Assembly (NCBI GenBank): GCA_009823505.1 | Contig: VZQC01010581.1 | Coordinates: 917,153 to 981,152, forward strand | Direction: 5' to 3' | DNA from: Rhizomys pruinosus | Lineage: Eukaryota; Chordata; Mammalia; Rodentia; Spalacidae | DNA: 64,000 nt | Part shown: in pieces, positions 58,966 through 64,000 of the stretch | Numbering within the stretch: the first letter of the stretch is position 1 | Layout of the letters: each line of letters begins with the position of its first letter | Notes under the pieces: model-generated | What the model was told of the DNA's origin: nothing | What the model saw: only the letters and a program-made list of their open reading frames with translations | The model's database searches: none | Made by a program: the position numbers and the translations under genes

Positions 58966-59232
58966 TTTGCTGGTTAGTTTTGTCAACTTGATACAAACTA
59001 GAGACACCTGGGAAGATGGATCCTCAACAGATAAAATTCCTCAACCAGATTGGTCTATGGGCATGTCTGTGGGGAAATTCCTTGGTTGCTAATTGGTGTG
59101 GGAGGGCCCAGCCCACTGTGGGCAGTGCCATCCCTGGGCGTTTGGGTCTGGGCCATATAAGAAAAGTAGCTGAGCAAACCAAGGGGAAGCAAGCCGGTGA
59201 ACCATATTCCTCCATGGTCTCTATATCAATTT
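58966..59232 (+). mobile_element. rodent LTR-like repeat, 3' truncated
   Basis: TGCTGGTTAGTTTTGTCAACTTGATACAAACTAGAGACACCTGGGAAG, GTGGGAGGGCCCAGCCCACTGTGGGC, GGGCCATATAAGAAAAGTAGCTGAGCAAACC. It stops at CTATATCAATTTG, exactly where RELL1-like sequence begins; its own AATAAA-containing 3' part is missing. Confidence 0.65.
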
Positions 59233-59600
59233 GCTCAGCAGTGTCAATATTTTTGTTCATGCTGCCATTCAATCTTATCTTTTCAATCCTTTCTTTTTTT
59301 CTGCTTGGCCTCTATTCTACACATCATGATAGCCTTTCTTCTTAACCAGATGGCAGAGGAGGATGCCAAGGACACCCATGATGAAGAACACAGGGACTAT
59401 TGCACACACGATGTGTTCTGGTTGGCTATTCCCAAGGTTGTTGATGGGTGGTGATGGGGTCATCCCTGCTTGGAAGTGCAATGTTCAGCTGCCAGCATGG
59501 CTCTAGGCTACTAGCAGTGAATTCACAGTGCCTCTCACCAACACAGAACACCCCAGCAAGGAGAATAGCTGACCTGGGAGTTCCTGCTCTTAACACTAAG
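59233..59600 (-). pseudogene. RELL1: RELL1-like retropseudogene, 5' part
   Basis: RELL1 is a single-pass membrane protein related to the TNF receptor RELT. One minus-strand frame carries, in the order of that family, a hydrophobic N-terminus (from about 59590), a short extracellular part with [16 protein letters not shown], a membrane span with [17 protein letters not shown], and then VKKKGY at the cytoplasmic face. In-frame stops lie at 59503-59505, 59485-59487 and 59317-59319; the frame then shifts and a short acidic/Asn-rich juxtamembrane match continues to about 59240. The C-terminal two-thirds is missing, cut off at an LTR-like repeat. Continuity without introns suggests a processed copy, but exon borders were not checked. 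RELT or RELL2 are less likely parents because the pattern around the span fits RELL1 best, from memory. Confidence 0.75.
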
Positions 59601-59870
59601 TGTGCTGCTCTCACGCACGGTCAGACTGTTGGTGTCATCGTTCAAACTTTGGAAGCTTTGGTTGAAAGACATGTCTTCAGATTTCATCATGACTAATTGG
59701 GTCTTTCTGTTGACCAGTGGCAGCTGTAAACAGACATTGCAGTTTACAATGCAAAGCATCTATTGGCTGAACGCCATTCTTTGGTGCCACGGTTTCCCTG
59801 GATTCAGAAAGTTTAGCGAATCAGATTAAAAGCAGTCCACCAAATGCTGACCATGACACTTTTTTGATTC
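59601..59870 (-). other. possible 5'UTR of the RELL1-like copy
   Basis: Adjoins the pseudogene upstream on its strand. A 74-codon minus-strand frame (59535-59759) is open here, in a different reading frame from the RELL1-like one, with no recognised family. It may be transcribed leader of the parent mRNA or older flanking DNA. Confidence 0.3.
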
Positions 59871-60600
59871 AAATTTAATTTTGTGAAATGCTTTGGGCTT
59901 CTTCTTATTCAAGCTAATGAGCTGGTGGTCACAGGTAATCCAATCTTAATGCCTGTCACAATCAGATGGAGAAATTGTTCAGTTACTGCACAAAGTAAGA
60001 GAGGGTAACAGCTCAAAATTATGAGTTTAAAATTTTCAGTCACCTCATGAGGCACTATGATATATATCATATATATGTTACATATATATGTATATGTTTT
60101 GCTGAAGACCCCAGCTGCTTAAGAGAACATATATAAATCTAACTTAATAAATAATAGATAATGTAAATATAATGTACAGGCATCATAAATGTGCATTATA
60201 TATAATTCATGATATGCAATGTGTGATCCATCTAACATAGTATAGATAATCTATACTGTAAAATGAGATTATAAATTCCAAATACCGAATAAATATATAA
60301 TTTATGTAACATTTGTGTTTTAAAAATGTTACAAATATATTTTACTACTTGCTTATCTTTGTCTAATGTGCTCAAATGAATGTGCTTCTTTGAACAGAAG
60401 TTTGATGTTAGGGACAACCCCTAAATATTTTCTTTTGTTAGTCTGGTGCTTGGAGTCTTGCTTAGTAATTTCTATTCCATATTGATATCATAAAATGCAT
60501 TCTACTCTTTAATGCATTTTTACCAATATCTACCATCGATTTCTATCCACCTATCCATTATTTATCATCAATCAATCTATCTATCTATCATCTATCCATC

Positions 60601-60638
<38 letters not shown>

Positions 60639-61150
60639 AATCTATCTATCATCTGTCTATCTATCATGGCATAAATAACTTATTTTCCCCATCAATTAAT
60701 TACTTTCTAAATTACACAGTTTGTTAAATAACTTATCTTCATATCTTGGGCTTGATCTACCATTTTTTCACATATACCTATACCTTTTTCTGTATTTTCA
60801 ACTGTCTCTCATTCTACTATTCCAGTGAAATTGTTGTCTATTTTCATCACTACTGATTAAGAGTTTATTTTGATATAAGTCAATGCAGTTTGATTTTTGT
60901 TGGTGTGTGTCAAATTTACAAAAATATCTTCTGCATTTCATTAGAATAAAGGTATTCATATCCTACTGTCTCAGTCATTTGAGTTTATTTGAATTTGAAC
61001 TGTTATAGGTGAGAATATTGAGTTAATTCTGGAAGAAAATGTGACATTTCAGGGTCTTTTGCTTATTTTTATTAAGGTTTTATAGCTTTTTGACACTGAG
61101 CTGCCTTCATGTTTTTACGAGCCTTATTTCTGAATATTTCTTTGCCTTTT
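59871..61150. other. AT-rich unique stretch with (TATC)n
   Basis: Includes AT-rich low complexity at 60060-60330 and an imperfect TATC/ATCT array at 60540-60665. No features otherwise. Confidence 0.5.
60565..60665. repeat. (TATC)n microsatellite, imperfect
   Basis: CTAT tetranucleotides with CCAT and TAAT interruptions; the longest pure stretch is at 60602-60638. Confidence 0.95.
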
Positions 61151-61154
61151 TTCT

Positions 61155-61232
61155 GTGCTGAGACTTGAACCCAGGCCCTCAAGTGTGCTAGCAAAGAGCT
61201 CCACAGCTAAGCTATCTTGTAGTCCTTATGTT
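61155..61232 (-). mobile_element. ID-like SINE, antisense
   Basis: GACTTGAACCCAGGCCCTCAAGTGTGCTAGCAAAGAGCTCCACAGCTAAGCTATC is the reverse of the BC1/ID tRNA-Ala-like body. Diverged. Confidence 0.75.
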
Positions 61233-61725
61233 GTTTAAAATGGTGCTTGTCTCTATACATGTTACTTGGAATACCGTCCCAGTTCGTGGTTCTATGTCCT
61301 AATTTCCTGACACTCCCTGAAGCTTGCAGCTTTTGTCATGCACTTTAACATTATATTCATTTTAGATTTTATAAAGAAAATAATGTAATTAATTATTACC
61401 ATTATTTGTACAGTTACTATTTTGTCAATATTTATTTTAATTTACTCAATTACCTATTTTACTCTTCCTTATTCTAATTTGCATTGACTTGTTAGCATCT
61501 GTGATCATTTTCCTTCCATTGGAACATGTCCCTTTAATATATTTACTTCAGAGGAGAAATTTGTTGTAAGAAAATTCTGTCTTTGCTTAAAGAAACTCTA
61601 AAAATTAACAGCATATCAAAAAGATTACAAATCATATGTAAAAGGTATTTATCCCTGAAAGACAAGATTGCTTTAACATCCAAGTCAATGTTATTTCCCA
61701 TCATAACAGAATGAAAGGTAAAATC
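61233..61725. other. unique AT-rich stretch
   Basis: Nothing recognised. Confidence 0.4.
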
Positions 61726-61734
61726 TATATGATC

Positions 61735-61890
61735 CCCAGGCGTGGTGGAGCATGCCTTTAATCCTAGCACTTGGGAGGCAGAGGCAGGTGGATCTTTGTG
61801 AGTTCAAGGCCAGCCTGGTCTACAGAGTGAGTTCCAGGACAGCCGGGGCTACAGGGAGACCTTGTCTCAAAAAGACCAAAAAAAAAAAAA
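61735..61890 (+). mobile_element. B1 SINE, near intact
   Basis: CCCAGGCGTGGTGGAGCATGCCTTTAATCCTAGCACTTGGGAGGCAGAGGCAGGTGG, GGCCAGCCTGGTCTACAGAG, CTTGTCTCAAAAAGACC plus poly(A). The TSD (t/c)ctatatgatc flanks it. Confidence 0.96.
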
Positions 61891-62199
61891 AACCTATATG
61901 ATCATCGTAAACAATTGAAAATTTCAGTGTTCTTTTTTGATGAATTCTCTCAATAAAAATGTGAAGGAAATTTCTTCAAAACAAAAATGACCATTCTGAA
62001 AAGCCCACAGATGGTTCTGTAATCAACTGTGGAACACAGAAAGCTTTTTTTCAGTCCTGGCCCAACTAAAGATGATCTTTCTCAGATCTTCAATTTTACT
62101 CGTGGCTGAAAGTACTGAAAAATGTGTACAAAGATGGCAGGGAAACAAAAAACATCTAAGTCAGAATGTAATAAGTAAAAGCAATGAAGATAATATTAT

Positions 62200-62332
62200 C
62201 TTCTGCACATAAATGCTGAGGCAGGAAGATTGCAAGTTCAAGGACAGCCTGATTGATTGATTGACAGAATGATTTTAATATCAACCTACACAACTTAGTT
62301 AGACCATGTTTCAAAATATAAAATATTATTTA
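62200..62332 (+). mobile_element. diverged B1 fragment
   Basis: AATGCTGAGGCAGGAAGATTGCAAGTTCAAGGACAGCCTG followed by AACTTAGTTAGACCATGTTTCAAAATA. 5' part missing. Confidence 0.6.
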
Positions 62333-62335
62333 AAG

Positions 62336-62415
62336 ACCTGGAGCTATGGCTTAGAGGTAGAGTGCTTTCTCAGCAAGTGCAAGGTTATAGGTTCAATCAT
62401 CATTAATGTAAACAA
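62336..62415 (+). mobile_element. ID SINE
   Basis: CTGGAGCTATGGCTTAGAGGTAGAGTGCTTTCTCAGCAAGTGCAAGG..GGTTCAATCATCA: BC1/ID-type body with A and B boxes. Confidence 0.8.
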
Positions 62416-62503
62416 AAATAACCCACTCGAGACCTACCCCAAATGAAATAAGCTTAAGTCTCTGCAATTACATATTAGATTGATTTTACAAGACCAATAC
62501 ATG

Positions 62504-62743
62504 GGGGCTGGAGAAATAGCCTAGTGGTTAAGAACACCGACTGCTCTTGCAGAGGACCTGATTTCAATCCCCAGCACCCACATGGTGGCTGAGAACCGTC
62601 TGTAACTCCAATTCCAGGAGAACTCCAGTTCCAGGGGAATCCAACACCCTCTTCTGACTTTCACAGCATTGCATGACACAGGTGCACAAACCTGCATGCA
62701 GACAGTACATTCATACACACAGAAAATAAATAAAATAAAAAAA
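62504..62743 (+). mobile_element. B2/B3-like SINE with 17-bp duplication
   Basis: GGGGCTGGAGAAATAGCCTAGTGG, duplicated middle units, tail ATACACACAGAAAATAAATAAAATAAA. Short TSD aatacatg on both sides. Confidence 0.92.
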
Positions 62744-62869
62744 ATACATGAGATCAGTTATATTTTTAAACTAATAATTATCTGTAAAATTCATTTAAAA
62801 AGCAATCCCTACTTCTTACTCCCCACTACTTTATTTTTATTTTGTTGTATTACAAGAAACAGTCTCATT

Positions 62870-63067
62870 TTTAAGTCTGTGTTTTGCTTGCATGTGTGTA
62901 ATTGCACCTGTATCATGCAATGCCCATAGAAGCCAGAAGAGGGCATCAGCTTCCCTGGAACTGGAGTTATGGGTGGTTGTTAGCTGCCATGTCAGTGTTA
63001 GGAACCAAAGCCAGGTCCTCTGCAAGAGCATCCAGTGCTATTAACTGCTAAGCCATCTCTCCAGTCC
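62870..63067 (-). mobile_element. older B2/B3-like SINE, antisense
   Basis: Reverse of a single-unit element (GAGGGCATCAGCTTCCCTGGAACTGGAGTTATGGG, GGTCCTCTGCAAGAGCATCCAG, GCTAAGCCATCTCTCCAG). Confidence 0.88.
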
Positions 63068-63081
63068 TTACCTCTTTATTT

Positions 63082-63325
63082 AAAAAAAAAAATTTTTTTT
63101 TGTTAATTTTATTTATTTCCGTATGTGTATGAATGTACTGTCTGCATGCAAGTTTGTGCACCTGTGTCGTGCAATGCCGCGGAGGTCAGAAGAGGGTTTC
63201 AGATTCCCCTGGAACTGGAGTTCTCCTGGAATTGGAGTTTCAGACGGTTCTCGGCTGTCATGTGGGCGCTGGGGATTGAACCCGGGTCCTCTGTAAGAGC
63301 AGTCGGCGCTCTTAACCGCTAGGCC
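63082..63325 (-). mobile_element. B2/B3-like SINE with duplication, 5' truncated
   Basis: Antisense duplicated-unit copy. The first ~15 bases (GGCTGGAGAGATGGC) are missing: the plus strand stops at CGCTAGGCC. Perfect TSD acctctttattt at 63070-63081 and 63326-63337. Confidence 0.93.
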
Positions 63326-63339
63326 ACCTCTTTATTTTT

Positions 63340-63572
63340 TAAAAAGATCTATTTGTTTTTTGTTTTTTTTAATTTTATGTGTATATGTGAGGACCTGCGG
63401 TTATACATGCAGGTATATGTCTGGTACCCTCGAGGCTGGAAGGGAGTGTCATATCTCCTGAAACTGTTACAACCAGTTGTGAGTATCTTGATCCACATTT
63501 GCTGGGAACCAAACCTGGGTCCCCTGCAAAAGCAACAAGTGCTCTTAAACACTGGGCCATCTCTCCAGCCCT
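63340..63572 (-). mobile_element. distinct B2-like SINE, antisense
   Basis: Shares only the tRNA-like head with other copies (reverse: GGCTGGAGAGATGGCCCAGTG, B-box-like GGTTCCCAGC). The body differs (GGGAGTGTCATATCTCCTGAAACTG, ACAACCAGTTGTGAGTATC), so it is a separate subfamily or composite. Confidence 0.75.
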
Positions 63573-63584
63573 CTCTTTCTTTTT

Positions 63585-64000
63585 TTTTTTTTTTTAAATT
63601 TATTTACTTATTTTTTTTTATCAAATCTAGACCCATGTCCCCCCCATTCCCCCACCCCACCAGAGCTCATGCATTCTGCCAAACATGCTTTTCATCTCTT
63701 TCTCAGTCTTTCTCAATATTCTCCATGAGGAAGTTGACTGTTTTGAGCAGAAGTTCACTGTTTCAGTTAGTTCTTCGATGCAGTCCTTTCTGTTGTTGTT
63801 GTTGTTGTTTCCAATATGCATCGCTCCCAGCTGCTTTGGACAAAAGCTCAAGGGGCCGTGCACAAGAAATACTTACAACTAGGTAATTGGCACTACCATC
63901 CACAGGTGAGGGATATCATTCATCCTTTGTTTTTCTGGGACTGTTACTTCACTCAGCATGATGTCCTCGAGCTCCAGCCATTTTCCTGCAAAGCTCATGA
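63585..64000 (-). mobile_element. L1 3' end, short-form 3'UTR, runs off the window
   Basis: Antisense: CCCCACCAGAGCTCATGCATTCTGCC, CAGAAGTTCACTGTTTCAG, then directly GGACAAAAGCTCAAGGGGCCGTGC and the ORF2-end block ACTTCACTCAGCATGATGTCC at the window edge. Compared with 48655-50480 it lacks about 1.05 kb of 3'UTR. The 177-codon plus-strand frame across it is an artefact. Confidence 0.85.

Noticed and set aside
63353..63886. 177-codon plus-strand open frame
   Set aside because: Crosses an antisense SINE and an antisense L1 3'UTR; poly-Phe and poly-Cys stretches come from T-runs and GTT repeats.
1..64000. Search for an undescribed multi-gene system
   Set aside because: The window is eukaryotic repeat-rich intergenic or intronic DNA. 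No set of adjacent intact reading frames exists on either strand.

Overview
The window reads as repeat-rich, non-coding nuclear DNA from a rodent. The evidence is the mix of B1 (7SL-derived), B2/B3 and ID (tRNA-derived) SINEs, rodent-type L1 3' ends, gammaretrovirus-like ERV remains and older shared mammalian repeats (MIR, L2-like, MLT1-like, L1M-like). The most intact SINEs are a B3-like B2 variant with a 17-bp internal duplication, not the young B2 forms I associate with mouse. I therefore favour a muroid or muroid-related rodent other than Mus or Rattus. This is an inference; species, chromosome and neighbouring genes cannot be read from the sequence.

I see no intact protein-coding gene, no convincing exon, no structural RNA gene, no CpG island, no CRISPR array and no bacterial-type operon. 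Almost all long open frames fall inside SINEs, L1 3' ends or LTR repeats, often in the wrong orientation. The only host-gene sequence I recognise is a broken RELL1-like retropseudogene on the minus strand at 59233-59600. Its similarity runs from the signal-peptide region through the single membrane span and carries in-frame stops.

Layout. 1-5.7 kb: a B1 with perfect target-site duplications (TSDs), old L1 3' ends, two MaLR-like LTR repeats and three B2/B3 SINEs. 5.7-9.9 kb: mostly unique AT-rich sequence with poly(A) and (TC)n tracts. 9.9-16.8 kb: antisense L1 ORF2 split by an LTR-like repeat, a facing pair of L1 3' ends, and an old sense L1M-like 3' end split by a B1. 16.8-24.2 kb: mostly unique, with a Z-DNA-prone (GC)n(AC)n tract and a very clean B2/B3 SINE. 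24.2-29.7 kb: an inverted L1 remnant, an antisense L1 containing a poly(A)-only insertion, and MaLR-like sequence. 30.4-34 kb: one SINE inserted in the tail of another, then an L1 3' end (13-bp TSD) containing a second, twin-primed L1 insertion (15-bp TSD). 34-48 kb: MIR, B1, MaLR-like LTRs, a composite L1-derived insertion and a 36-bp minisatellite. 48.6-50.5 kb: a long antisense L1 3' end. 52.8-55.2 kb: an MLT1-like LTR and an internally deleted ERV with a tRNA-Gln-type primer binding site. 55.6-64 kb: more LTR/SINE/L1 sequence, the RELL1-like pseudogene, and a cluster of antisense SINEs running into an L1 that leaves the window.

There is no set of genes here that could form a pathway or a new system. 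The interest is in insertion history: nested insertions with readable TSDs, a poly(A)-only insertion, an expanding SINE variant and the pseudogene. Bases 7810 and 57857 are N. Family names come from recognising sequence by eye; no database search was run, and subfamily names should be treated as provisional.
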